NCBI GenBank assembly: GCA_900319835.1
Contig: ONPY01000018.1
Coordinates: 1 to 44,728, forward strand
Length of the DNA: 44,728 nucleotides
From: an uncultured Eubacteriales bacterium
Lineage (GTDB): Bacteria > Bacillota_A > Clostridia > Oscillospirales > Oscillospiraceae
Reading direction: 5' to 3'
In this document: one piece after another, positions 8,112-15,223 of the stretch
Position numbering within the stretch: position 1 is the stretch's first letter
How the letters are laid out: every line of letters starts with the position of its first letter
Notes under the pieces: generated by a model
Databases searched by the model: none
Told to the model about the DNA's origin: nothing
The model's input: only the letters and a program-made list of their open reading frames with translations
Position numbers and translations under genes: made by a program

Positions 8112-8153
8112 CCTCAGTCGCTTCGCGACAGCTCCCTTTATCCCAAGGGAGCC
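8112..8153. repeat. double-hairpin interspersed repeat
   Basis: Contains the small hairpin GTCGCTTCGCGAC followed by GCTCCCTT...AAGGGAGC. This arrangement is a common intergenic repeat style in Oscillospirales (recollection, not a search). Confidence 0.5.
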
Positions 8154-8173
8154 AATGCGCCCCCCTTCCAGGC

Positions 8174-8203
8174 CTCCGCAGGGGCCGAAGCCTCGGCGGA
8201 CCG
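8174..8203 (+). repeat. 30-base direct repeat, copy 2
   Basis: Second copy of the 30-base repeat, 146 bases after the first, with 29 of 30 bases identical. Confidence 0.85.
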
Positions 8204-8295
8204 CGCGGTGAAAGCCAAAAAATGGCTTCCTGGCGAAGATGTACCGCGCTGCGGATTCGCCGGAGATTGTTTTTTGTTTGTACCTTGGTTCCGCC

Positions 8296-8320
8296 GGGCG
8301 ACCGCAAGGGTCGCCCCTAC
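8296..8320. repeat. GGGCG-hairpin-CGCCCCTAC repeat
   Basis: 8-bp stem GGGCGACC/GGTCGCCC followed by CTAC. It shares its outer stem bases and the CCCCTAC tail with the element at 14033-14055, while the inner stem differs, so both belong to a variable-stem family. Confidence 0.6.
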
Positions 8321-8345
8321 TGGGCTGTCACACTTCAATTTTACA

Positions 8346-8387
8346 AACCGCAAAGCGCCCGGACGCTTGTCCGGGCGCTTTGCGGTT
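8346..8387 (-). terminator. terminator hairpin of the feo operon
   Basis: A perfect 19-bp inverted repeat with a 4-base loop, starting at the stop codon of the Cys-rich protein gene. The minus-strand tail (TTTGTAAAATT) is only partly T-rich, but the stem is very strong. Confidence 0.7.
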
Positions 8388-8551
8388 CAGGATTCTTTTT
8401 TCTCTGCGCAGGGCGTTTTGCAGGCCGCGCAGCTGCCGCAGCAGGCGCCCCCGCAGCCGCAGGAGCAGCCCTTTTTGCTGCGCGCCGCGCGGAAGGCCAG
8501 CACCACAAGCGCCCCCACCAGAGCGAGGATCAGCCAGTCCAGCACGCTCAT
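8387..8551 (-). CDS. FeoB-associated Cys-rich membrane protein
   Basis: 54 residues: one N-terminal transmembrane helix (roughly residues 3-22), then a short basic stretch (RAARSKKG) and a tail with eight cysteines, GCSCGCGGACCGSCAACK and a last Cys in KTPC. This architecture matches the small FeoB-associated proteins encoded after feoB in Firmicutes. The role is not settled; the cysteines may bind Fe2+ or Zn2+ at the cytoplasmic mouth of FeoB. The ATG overlaps the feoB stop in ATGA, which implies translational coupling. It is the third and last gene of the feo operon. Confidence 0.88.
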   Translation of the reverse strand: MSVLDWLILALVGALVVLAFRAARSKKGCSCGCGGACCGSCAACKTPCAEKKES

Positions 8552-10557
8552 GCCAGCAGCGCCCCCAGCCGCAGGGCCACAAAGGCCGCGATCCAGGCCA
8601 CGCCGCACTGCATCAGCACCACGCCCAGGGTCTTGAGCCCGGAGCCCAGCTCCCGCCGGATGGCGGCCACCGCCGCCACGCAGGGGGTGTAGAGCAGGGT
8701 GAAGACCAGGAAGCTCACCGCCGTCAGCGGGCTGAACAGCCCGCCCAGGGCGCCGCCGAGCTCCGCCGTGCTGGTGTTCATCAGCACCGCCAGTGTGGAG
8801 ACCACCGCCTCCTTGGCCGTAAAGCCGGAGATCAGCGCCGTCACCGCCCGCCAGTCCCCGAAGCCCAGGGGCCTGAAGAGGGGCGCGAGAAGCCGGCCCA
8901 GCAAGGCGAGCAGACTGTTTGCGCTGTCGGAGACCACGTTGAGCCGAACGTCAAAGCTCTGCAGAAACCAGATGGCGACCGTGCCGATGAAGATCACCGT
9001 GAAGGCCCGCTGCAAAAAGTCCCGCGCCTTCTCCCACAGAAGCAGACCCACGCTGCGCGCCGAGGGCATGCGGTAGTTGGGCAGCTCCATCACAAAGGGG
9101 ACGGGCTGGCCCTTGTACAGGGTGTTCTTCAAAATCATCGCCACGACAATGCCGACGAGGATGCCCGTGACATACAGGGCGATCATCACAAGGCCGCTGT
9201 GCCGCGGGAAGAAGGCCGCAGCAAAGACCACATAGATGGGGATCTTGGCCGAGCAGCTCATGTAGGGCGTGAGCAGAATGGTCATTTTCCGGTCCCGGTT
9301 GGAGGAGACGGTGCGGGTGGCCATGATGGCCGGCACCGAGCAGCCGAAGCCCACCAGCATGGGCACAAAGCTCCGCCCCGAGAGGCCCAGCTTCCGCAGC
9401 GGCCGGTCCATCACGAAGGCCACGCGGGCCATGTAGCCCGTGTCCTCCAGGATGGAGAGGAAGAAAAACAGCGTCACGATCAGCGGCAGAAAGCTCAGCA
9501 CGCTCCCTACCCCGGCAAAGATGCCGTCGATGACCAGGGAGTGGACCACAGGGTTGATGCCGTAGGCGGTCAGGCCCTGGTCCACCAGCGCGGCCAGGGC
9601 GTCGATGCCCAGGGCCAGCCAGTCGGACAGGCGCTGGCCGATCAGGCTGAAGGTGAGATAGAACATCAAAAACATCACCGCGACGAAGACCGGCACGGCA
9701 GTGTACTTGCCCGTGAGGATCTTGTCCAGCTTCACCGAGCGCAGGTGCTCTTTGCTCTCGTGCGGCTTGATGACAGAGGCCGCCACCGCCTTTTCGATAA
9801 AGCTATAGCGCATGTCCGCCAGGGCCGCGTTGCGGTCCAGCCCGCCCTCGCTCTCCATCTGGACGATGCAGTGTTCCAGCAGCTCCCGCTCGTTCTGATC
9901 GAGCCCCAGGCGATCGGCCAGCTCCTCGTCTCCCTCGATGAGCTTTGCCGTGCAGAAGCGGGCCGAGACGCCCAGCTTGTCCGCGTGGTCGGAGATCAGG
10001 TGGATCACCGCGTGGATGCAGCGGTGGACCGGGGAGTCGTTGACGCAGAAGTCCGTCACCGACGGGACGGCGCGGCTCCGGGCGGTCTCGGCCGCCACGT
10101 CCAGCAGCTCGGACACACCCTCGCCCTTTGCCGCGGCGATGGGTACCACCGGCACGCCCAGGTCCCGGCTGAGGCCCTGTACGTCCACCGAGCCGCCGTT
10201 TGCGCGCAGCTCGTCCATCATGTTCAGGGCGATGACCGTGGGCACGCGCAGCTCCAGAAGCTGCAGCGTCAGATAGAGGTTGCGCTCGATGTTGGTGGCG
10301 TCCACCACGTCGATGATGCAGTCCGGCTTCTGGTTGATGATAAAGTCCCGGGAGACGATCTCCTCCTGGGTATAGGGGCGCAGAGAATAGATGCCCGGCA
10401 GATCCACTGCCGTGCAGTTTTTGAGCCCGCGCACCTCACCTGACTTCTGCTCCACAGTCACGCCGGGGAAATTCCCCACGTGCTGGTTGGAGCCCGTCAG
10501 GGCGTTGAACAGGGTGGTCTTGCCGCTGTTCTGGTTTCCGGCCAGGGCAAAAATCAC
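8548..10557 (-). CDS. feoB: ferrous iron transport protein B
   Basis: 669 residues, normal FeoB length. The N-terminal GTPase domain has the P-loop GNQNSGKTT (7-15), switch region FPGVTVE, DLPG (52-55) and NMMD (112-115). A helical GDI-like domain follows, then two Gate membrane regions with conserved Cys in FGCSVPAIMATR and in YMSCSAKIPIY. It moves Fe2+ across the cytoplasmic membrane. It starts with GTG at 10557, overlapping the feoA stop in GTGA, so translation is coupled. The P-loop Gln replaces the usual Pro, a tolerated variant. Its expression is predicted to be iron-controlled through the operator at 10808-10859. Confidence 0.97.
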   Translation of the reverse strand: MIFALAGNQNSGKTTLFNALTGSNQHVGNFPGVTVEQKSGEVRGLKNCTAVDLPGIYSLRPYTQEEIVSRDFIINQKPDCIIDVVDATNIERNLYLTLQLLELRVPTVIALNMMDELRANGGSVDVQGLSRDLGVPVVPIAAAKGEGVSELLDVAAETARSRAVPSVTDFCVNDSPVHRCIHAVIHLISDHADKLGVSARFCTAKLIEGDEELADRLGLDQNERELLEHCIVQMESEGGLDRNAALADMRYSFIEKAVAASVIKPHESKEHLRSVKLDKILTGKYTAVPVFVAVMFLMFYLTFSLIGQRLSDWLALGIDALAALVDQGLTAYGINPVVHSLVIDGIFAGVGSVLSFLPLIVTLFFFLSILEDTGYMARVAFVMDRPLRKLGLSGRSFVPMLVGFGCSVPAIMATRTVSSNRDRKMTILLTPYMSCSAKIPIYVVFAAAFFPRHSGLVMIALYVTGILVGIVVAMILKNTLYKGQPVPFVMELPNYRMPSARSVGLLLWEKARDFLQRAFTVIFIGTVAIWFLQSFDVRLNVVSDSANSLLALLGRLLAPLFRPLGFGDWRAVTALISGFTAKEAVVSTLAVLMNTSTAELGGALGGLFSPLTAVSFLVFTLLYTPCVAAVAAIRRELGSGLKTLGVVLMQCGVAWIAAFVALRLGALLA

Positions 10558-10787
10558 GGCGTCTCCACCTCCCTGAGCTCGATCTTGGCGGCGTCCTCCA
10601 GCCGGAGCGTCAGCTCATAGCCCCGCACCCGGATCTGGATGGGGTCCCCCATGGGCGCCGTCTTCTGCTTGACCACGCGCGTGCGCGGGATCAGGCCCAT
10701 ATCCAGCAGGCGGCAGCGGAGCGGCCCCTCGCCCCCGACGGCGGCGATGACCCCGCTTCCACCCACAGGCATCTTATCCAGTGTCAT
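10554..10787 (-). CDS. feoA: ferrous iron transport protein A
   Basis: A 77-residue SH3-like cytosolic protein that assists FeoB. It shows the typical FeoA run: GEGPLRCRLLDMGLIPRT, then VVKQKTAPMGDPIQIRVRGYELTLR. The start at 10787 follows AGGAGAAGAGAT; a longer reading frame to 10823 runs into the promoter/operator and is unlikely. It overlaps feoB by four bases. Confidence 0.96.
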   Translation of the reverse strand: MTLDKMPVGGSGVIAAVGGEGPLRCRLLDMGLIPRTRVVKQKTAPMGDPIQIRVRGYELTLRLEDAAKIELREVETP

Positions 10788-10807
10788 ATCTCTTCTCCTA
10801 TATAAAG

Positions 10808-10859
10808 CAAAAGTGTTAACCATATCTAACTCATATGTTAGCTGTGGTTAACACTTTTG
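10808..10859. promoter_or_regulatory. 52-base double-dyad operator over the feo promoter
   Basis: An inverted repeat with perfect 15-base outer arms (CAAAAGTGTTAACCA and its complement) and perfect CTAAC/GTTAG inner arms. It also reads as two head-to-head sites, GTTAACCATATCTAAC (10815-10830) and GTTAGCTGTGGTTAAC (10837-10852), each GTTA-N8-TAAC and 22 bases centre to centre. It covers the promoter spacer, -10 and start point, the expected place for a repressor of iron uptake. A DtxR/IdeR-like regulator is the best guess. Confidence 0.8.
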
Positions 10860-10863
10860 TCAA
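10835..10863 (-). promoter_or_regulatory. feoAB promoter
   Basis: On the minus strand TTGACA (10863-10858), 17-base spacer, TAACAT (10840-10835). The -35 is perfect and the -10 matches four of six. It is almost fully covered by the double-dyad operator. Confidence 0.75.
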
Positions 10864-10880
10864 GAGGAAGTTCACTTTTT

Positions 10881-11762
10881 TTAGCCGCGGCTTTGCTGGG
10901 TGACGTAGCGGACCACATAGTCGGCAAAGCGCCGGGTCGCGGGGCCGGCCCGCTCCCCAGCCGCGATGGCAAGGCCGATGGTGCGCTTGGCCTCCGGGAT
11001 CAGGGGGAGGATCTGCAGATCGTCGTGCCGGCCCTTGAGCAGCAGCTCCGGCATGATGCTGATGCCGAGGCCCTGCTCCACCATGGCGATGACGGCGTAG
11101 TCATCCTTGGTGTAAAAGCGGACGTTGGGCTTGACCCCGGCGGCCTCCAGGGCGCGGCGCGCGTCGTGGTCGGAGCTCTGCAGCAGGCTGATGAAGGGCT
11201 CGGTCTCGCACTCCACCAGTGGGAACTTGGGGTAGTTTTCAAAGCGGCTGTGCCGGGGCAGGATGGCCAGCAGCCGGTCCTCCATCAGGGGGATGCACTC
11301 GCAGCCCACCCCGGCGGGCATGGCCACGAAGCCCACGTCCACGCTGCCGTCGGCCAGCCACTGCTCCACGTCGTGGTAGTCCCCGTTTAGGAGTTTGAAA
11401 TCCACCTTGGGGTAGTCCTGCTGAAACTCCTTCAAGACCGGAGGCAGCCAGTGTACGGCGACCGAGGTAAAGGCCCCGATGCGCACGGTGCCGGACTCCA
11501 GCCCCCGGATGGAGGAGGCGGTCTGGCTGAGCTGCTCGGCCGCGGCCAGCATACTGCGCACCGCGGGCAGCAGCCGCTCCCCCTCATTGGTCAGCTGCAC
11601 CCCTGCCCGGCTGCGCCGGATCACCGTGAAGCCCAGCTCCTTTTCCAGGCTGTCCAGGCTGTGGCTGACGGCGGACTGGGTCACGCCCAGCTCGGCCGCG
11701 GCCCGCGTCAGGCTGCCGCAGTCGACCACGCTCATCAGCGTCTGATACTTCTCCAGTGTCAT
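10881..11762 (-). CDS. LysR family transcriptional regulator
   Basis: 293 residues. The N-terminal winged helix-turn-helix is at residues 1-60 (SLTRAAAELGVTQSAVSHSLDSLEKELG), followed by a linker helix and a two-lobed periplasmic-binding-like effector domain. The ATG at 11762 follows AAGGAGACGCCT. It is divergent from the Na+/solute symporter gene, with a dyad next to its own start codon, so it probably controls itself and the symporter in response to the transported solute (inference). It ends 18 bases before the feo -35 box with no hairpin between, so read-through into the feo operon is possible. Confidence 0.93.
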   Translation of the reverse strand: MTLEKYQTLMSVVDCGSLTRAAAELGVTQSAVSHSLDSLEKELGFTVIRRSRAGVQLTNEGERLLPAVRSMLAAAEQLSQTASSIRGLESGTVRIGAFTSVAVHWLPPVLKEFQQDYPKVDFKLLNGDYHDVEQWLADGSVDVGFVAMPAGVGCECIPLMEDRLLAILPRHSRFENYPKFPLVECETEPFISLLQSSDHDARRALEAAGVKPNVRFYTKDDYAVIAMVEQGLGISIMPELLLKGRHDDLQILPLIPEAKRTIGLAIAAGERAGPATRRFADYVVRYVTQQSRG

Positions 11763-11774
11763 AGGCGTCTCCTT

Positions 11775-11793
11775 ACATGAATTACTTTCATGT
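11775..11793. promoter_or_regulatory. probable LysR-family operator
   Basis: A perfect inverted repeat ACATGAA-TTACT-TTCATGT between the divergent regulator and symporter genes, 12 bases from the regulator ATG. Position and 7-5-7 geometry fit an autoregulatory LysR site. Confidence 0.6.
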
Positions 11794-11871
11794 TAAGATG
11801 AATAGAATGTTTACTTTTTCTATTATAGGGAAAAAACTTTCGATTATCAAGATTTTTTTACGGCGGGCGGA

Positions 11872-11900
11872 TTGTGCTTTTGCGCCGCCGGTCTTAGAAT
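11872..11900 (+). promoter_or_regulatory. possible symporter promoter
   Basis: TTGTGC (11872-11877), 17-base spacer, TAGAAT (11895-11900), 36 bases before the ATG at 11937. The -10 is good and the -35 moderate. Confidence 0.5.
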
Positions 11901-11936
11901 CCAGTCATTCGAAAAAAACGGAGAGGATGTATTTTC

Positions 11937-13460
11937 ATGACCGTATCCAACATCTGCATTCTGCTGGCCATCATCGTATACCTGGTGGGTATGCTGGCCA
12001 TCGGCTTCAAGTATGCCAACAACAAGACCTCCGAGGACTTTTATCTCGGCGGCCGCAAGCTGGGCCCCATTGTCACCGCCATGAGCACCGAGGCCTCCGA
12101 CATGAGCGCCTATCTGCTGATGGGCGTGCCGGGTCTGGCCCTCTTCTGCGGTGTGGCCGAGGCCAGCTGGACCGCCATCGGACTGTCCATCGGCACCTGG
12201 CTCAACTGGCTGATCGTGGCAAAGCGCCTGCGCCGTTACTCGGCAAAGCTGGGCTCCATCACGGTGCCTGATTTTCTGGCCGCCCGCTTCCGGGACAACA
12301 CCAGGCTCATCGAGAGTCTGGGCGCGCTGACCATCATCGTCTTCTTCGTGCCCTATACCGCCTCCGGCTTTGCCGCCTGCGGCAAGCTGTTCAACACGCT
12401 GTTCGGCTTTGACTACATGCCCGCCATGATCATCTCCGCGGCGGTCATTGTGGCCTACTGTGCGCTGGGCGGCTTCATGGCGGCCTCCGTCACGAGTCTG
12501 ATCCAGTCCATCGTCATGACCTTTGCGCTGATCGTGGTGCTCTTCTTCGGCACCCACGCCGCCGGCGGCTGGGGCGCCGTGGTGGCAAACGCCAAAACCG
12601 TCCCCGGCTACCTCAATCTCTTCGCCAGCACCGACATCACCAGCTCTGCCGCCGGGTCCTACACCTTCATCATGATCGTCTCCACCCTGGCCTGGGGCCT
12701 GGGCTACTTCGGCATGCCCCACATTCTGACCCACTTCATGGCCATTGAAAACGAGGAGAAGCTCTCCCTGTCCCGCCGGGTCGGCTCCATCTGGTGCGTG
12801 ATCTCCCTGGGCGTGGCCGTGGTCATCGGCATCGTGGGCTTCGCCATGGCCAAGGCCGGCGCGCTGGCCATGCCGGGGACCGAGCCCGAGGCCGAGAACA
12901 TGATCGTAAACGTCGCCCGCGTCATCTCCCAGCACGGCGTCTTTGCCGCCATCGTCGCGGGTCTGATCCTGGCCGGCATCCTGGCCGCCACCATGTCCAC
13001 CGCCGACGCCCAGCTGCTGGGCGCCGCCTCCGGCGTGACCCACAATCTGATCACACATGTCTTCGGCGTCAAACTGGACGACAGAAAGAACATGCTCATC
13101 GCGAGGCTCACCGTGGTGGGCGTGGCCATCCTGGGCGTGATCTTCGCCTCCGATCCCTCCAGCTCCATCTTCCGCGTGGTCTCCTTCGCCTGGGCGGGCT
13201 TCGGCGCCACCTTCGGCCCCGTGATGCTCTTCGCCCTGTTCTGGAAGCGCTGCAACAAGCAGGGCGCCATCGCCGGCATGTTCGGCGGCATGATCACCAT
13301 CTTCCTGTGGAAGTACCTGGTGCGTCCCCTGGGCGGCGCGTTCAATATCTACGAGCTGCTGCCCGCCTTCGCGGTCTCCAGCATCCTGATCGTGGCGGTC
13401 TCGCTCTGCACCAAGGCCCCCGACGAGGAAATCGTCGCAGAGTTTGAGAGCATCGGCTGA
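11937..13460 (+). CDS. sodium:solute symporter (PutP-like)
   Basis: 507 residues with the LeuT-type fold of the SSS family (about 13 membrane helices). Typical segments are SEDFYLGGRKLGPIVTAMS, the following SDMSAYLLMGVPG, the sodium-site region STADAQLLGAASG and the N-terminal YLVGMLAIG. Closest by eye to Na+/proline symporters, so proline or a similar amino acid is the likely substrate, moved inward with Na+. The ATG follows GAGAGG. It is controlled in all likelihood by the divergent LysR regulator. It is monocistronic, with a strong terminator immediately after it. Confidence 0.92.
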   Translation: MTVSNICILLAIIVYLVGMLAIGFKYANNKTSEDFYLGGRKLGPIVTAMSTEASDMSAYLLMGVPGLALFCGVAEASWTAIGLSIGTWLNWLIVAKRLRRYSAKLGSITVPDFLAARFRDNTRLIESLGALTIIVFFVPYTASGFAACGKLFNTLFGFDYMPAMIISAAVIVAYCALGGFMAASVTSLIQSIVMTFALIVVLFFGTHAAGGWGAVVANAKTVPGYLNLFASTDITSSAAGSYTFIMIVSTLAWGLGYFGMPHILTHFMAIENEEKLSLSRRVGSIWCVISLGVAVVIGIVGFAMAKAGALAMPGTEPEAENMIVNVARVISQHGVFAAIVAGLILAGILAATMSTADAQLLGAASGVTHNLITHVFGVKLDDRKNMLIARLTVVGVAILGVIFASDPSSSIFRVVSFAWAGFGATFGPVMLFALFWKRCNKQGAIAGMFGGMITIFLWKYLVRPLGGAFNIYELLPAFAVSSILIVAVSLCTKAPDEEIVAEFESIG

Positions 13461-13475
13461 TTGATCCGTATCCTG

Positions 13476-13513
13476 AAAAAGCCACGCGCCGCAAATGCGG
13501 CGCGTGGCTTTTT
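13476..13513 (+). terminator. strong intrinsic terminator after the symporter
   Basis: A perfect 17-bp stem with loop AAAT, A-run before and T-run after. It can work in both directions. Confidence 0.92.
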
Positions 13514-13538
13514 CTGTTTTTCCTTTAGCCTTTTCGTA

Positions 13539-13605
13539 TTCGCCGTACCCAACCTGCGCAGGTCAAGACCCATTCTTTCCCGTCGGGGGAAAGAACGGTT
13601 CTTCC
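13539..13605 (+). repeat. variable-hairpin element, copy 1
   Basis: The framework TTCGCCG...CTGCGCAG...CAAGACCCAT is followed by a hairpin (TTCTTTCCC/GGGGAAAGAA) and CGGTTCTT. The reverse strand of 14215-14289 has the same framework with a different but self-complementary hairpin. Confidence 0.7.
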
Positions 13606-13926
13606 GCCTTGCCGCAATACCTCCGGCGGGCCTGCTTCGCGACAGCCCGCCAGAGGCGCGGCTACGGATCAGGCGTTGCGCCTTCATCTGCCACCGGCAG
13701 CGGCTTGCGCCTGATCCAAGAAAGGCGACCAGAGGAAGTGTCCTCTGGACTCCTCGCAAAGGTGGGGAACCCAAGGGCAAAACCAGGGTCGCCGCTTAAG
13801 CAGTGAGGCGTGGGCGGTACGCCCGCGTTACGCTGACGCTCAATCGTACTTCTGACCTGGATTCCACCGCGCCCCTTCCCGCGGCTCGCGGGAGCATGAA
13901 TAACAAAAACCACGTCATTGCGAGCT

Positions 13927-13980
13927 CGCCTGAGGTGTAAGCTCGCGTTAGCCAAATCAAAGATATGGATGCTCGCTTAA
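13927..13980 (-). repeat. 54-base structured element, copy 2
   Basis: Read on the minus strand it matches 40811-40864 over all 54 bases with 7 differences and no gaps. Four of the differences form two compensated base pairs in a TAAxx/xxTTA stem. Immediately next to it is CTCGCAATGACG, half of a different interspersed repeat. Confidence 0.8.
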
Positions 13981-14032
13981 GTGCCCGATGTCACTGGCGT
14001 GGTGTACGCCCTGCGGGTGCAATCCACATTTC

Positions 14033-14055
14033 GGGCGGATGATATCCGCCCCTAC
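14033..14055. repeat. GGGCG-hairpin-CGCCCCTAC repeat with flanking direct repeats
   Basis: 8-bp stem GGGCGGAT/ATCCGCCC with CTAC after it, the same frame as 8296-8320. The 10-base sequence GGTGCAATCC occurs on both sides (14016-14025 and 14057-14066), which could be a target-site duplication. Confidence 0.6.
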
Positions 14056-14214
14056 AGGTGCAATCCGGGATCTTCATCCCAGGCAGCACTGCGGAGGGCG
14101 CGGCGATCCGGCATGGATTTTGTACCAGATACGTACAATGTTCGATATCCGCGCGTACAATCTCACACTTTGCAAAACGTTGCCCGCGTTTGGCGCCCTT
14201 TTCTCTTTGGAGTC

Positions 14215-14289
14215 CAAGAACCGTTTCTCTTTTCGCGCAAGACCGAAAAGAGAAATGGGTCTTGCTCTGCGCAGGTCGGTTCCGGCGAA
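14215..14289 (-). repeat. variable-hairpin element, copy 2 (inverted)
   Basis: Reverse-strand copy of the element at 13539-13605. The conserved frame is kept, but the stem is longer (TTCTCTTTTCG with CGCGAAAAGAGAA) and the loop is different. Confidence 0.7.
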
Positions 14290-14310
14290 CAGGCCGCCTG
14301 GTTTACTTTA

Positions 14311-15204
14311 CTATGAGAGCAATTCCGCATACGTCCGGGTCATGCGCTCCCAGCGCAGGAGGGCGTCGCCGTTGTCGATGCCGCGCACCTCGCGCAGCAG
14401 CGCCCAGAGGCACCAGTAGTACCCCGTGACGGCGGCCATGATCAGATAGTGCCGCAGCAGCTTTTCGGTAAAGCCCTCGCGCAGGTATTCCCGGATGAAG
14501 CGCTCCGCAGCTTGTGCGTCCATCTCCCCGTCGATGAGGTAGTAGCCCAGGTCCACTCCGGGGTCCGCGGTGCCGGCGTACTCCCAGTCGACAAGGAGCG
14601 TCCCGCCGTCGGGCAAGAGCAGCCAGTTGGGCTTGTAGCAGTCCCCGTGGCAGAAGCAGGGCTCCACCCCGTCCGCCGCGGCCTCGGCCGCAAGAGGCGC
14701 GAGGCGCGCCTTCAGGTCCTCCCAGGGGCGGAGGGTCTCCGGCGCCTCCCGGCGGATCTGCGCCTCCAGCCGGAGACCGTCTGCCCAGGGGTTCAGGCCA
14801 TAGTCGGGACGAAACGGGGCCGCGTGCAGCCGCCGCAGCACCGCGAGAACGCGTCTGCTGTCCTCCTCGCTGCCGTAGTCCGGCTCGCGAAACGCCGGGA
14901 CATAGCGGGAGATCTTCCAGCCCTCCTCCCCGTCTATATAGATGCAGGTGGGATCCAGCCCCAGCTTTTCCGCCAGAAGCAGCGACTGCTTTTCGTGCCG
15001 GCGGTTGACCAGCGCGTTGGTGCCGGGGCCCGGGCGCCGGTAGAGGTACTCCCCCGCCCCCACGCGAAAGAAGTAGGCGCGGTTCATCATTCCCGAGGGA
15101 CCGGGGCGAAAGTCCCGGATCTCCTCCTCGCGGCAGCCCAGGGTCCGCCGGATGTTGTGCAGGATTTCCCTGTGGCTGCGCGCGTCCAGTCCGTCGGCTG
15201 GCAT
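14311..15204 (-). CDS. choline/ethanolamine kinase-like phosphotransferase (LicA-like)
   Basis: 297 residues with an aminoglycoside-phosphotransferase/choline-kinase fold. It has FCHGDCYKPNWLL (catalytic HGDxxxxN loop, near residue 190) and LVDWEYAGTADPGVDL (metal-binding DWEYAG motif), plus an N-terminal SGMMNRAYFFRV nucleotide-binding region and YLYRRPGPGTN. It should phosphorylate a small alcohol such as choline or ethanolamine in the cytosol. No licB/licC partners are adjacent, so the pathway is open. The start has GGAGGAG 7-13 bases upstream. It follows mutY by 19 bases and is probably co-transcribed with it. Confidence 0.85.
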   Translation of the reverse strand: MPADGLDARSHREILHNIRRTLGCREEEIRDFRPGPSGMMNRAYFFRVGAGEYLYRRPGPGTNALVNRRHEKQSLLLAEKLGLDPTCIYIDGEEGWKISRYVPAFREPDYGSEEDSRRVLAVLRRLHAAPFRPDYGLNPWADGLRLEAQIRREAPETLRPWEDLKARLAPLAAEAAADGVEPCFCHGDCYKPNWLLLPDGGTLLVDWEYAGTADPGVDLGYYLIDGEMDAQAAERFIREYLREGFTEKLLRHYLIMAAVTGYYWCLWALLREVRGIDNGDALLRWERMTRTYAELLS

Positions 15205-15223
15205 GGCCGCTCCTCCTCTCGAT

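Larger units (their letters stand above)
7825..8345. other. 520-base intergenic region packed with short repeats
   Basis: I see no credible gene. The stretch is a patchwork of short interspersed repeats, listed separately: 7983-8010, two 30-base near-identical copies at 8028-8057 and 8174-8203, 8112-8153 and 8296-8320. The upstream region of the hydrolase gene has TTGACC and TAGAAT, but their spacing of 21 is too long for a confident promoter. Confidence 0.6.
13514..14310. other. 800-base gene-free region with several repeat families
   Basis: No reading frame here has a ribosome site or recognisable protein. The region is bounded by two inverted copies of one element (13539-13605, 14215-14289). 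Between them it carries a 54-base element (13927-13980), a half copy of a GTCATTGCGAG repeat (13914-13924) and a variable hairpin with flanking direct repeats (14033-14055). It looks like a landing site for small non-coding elements or the scar of a decayed gene. Confidence 0.6.

Noticed and set aside
8028..8203. CRISPR array
   Set aside because: Only two copies, spacing of 116 bases, other repeats between them and no cas genes nearby.
13461..14430. Several overlapping 100-140-codon frames in the gene-free region
   Set aside because: They are mutually overlapping, lack ribosome sites and run across interspersed repeats.
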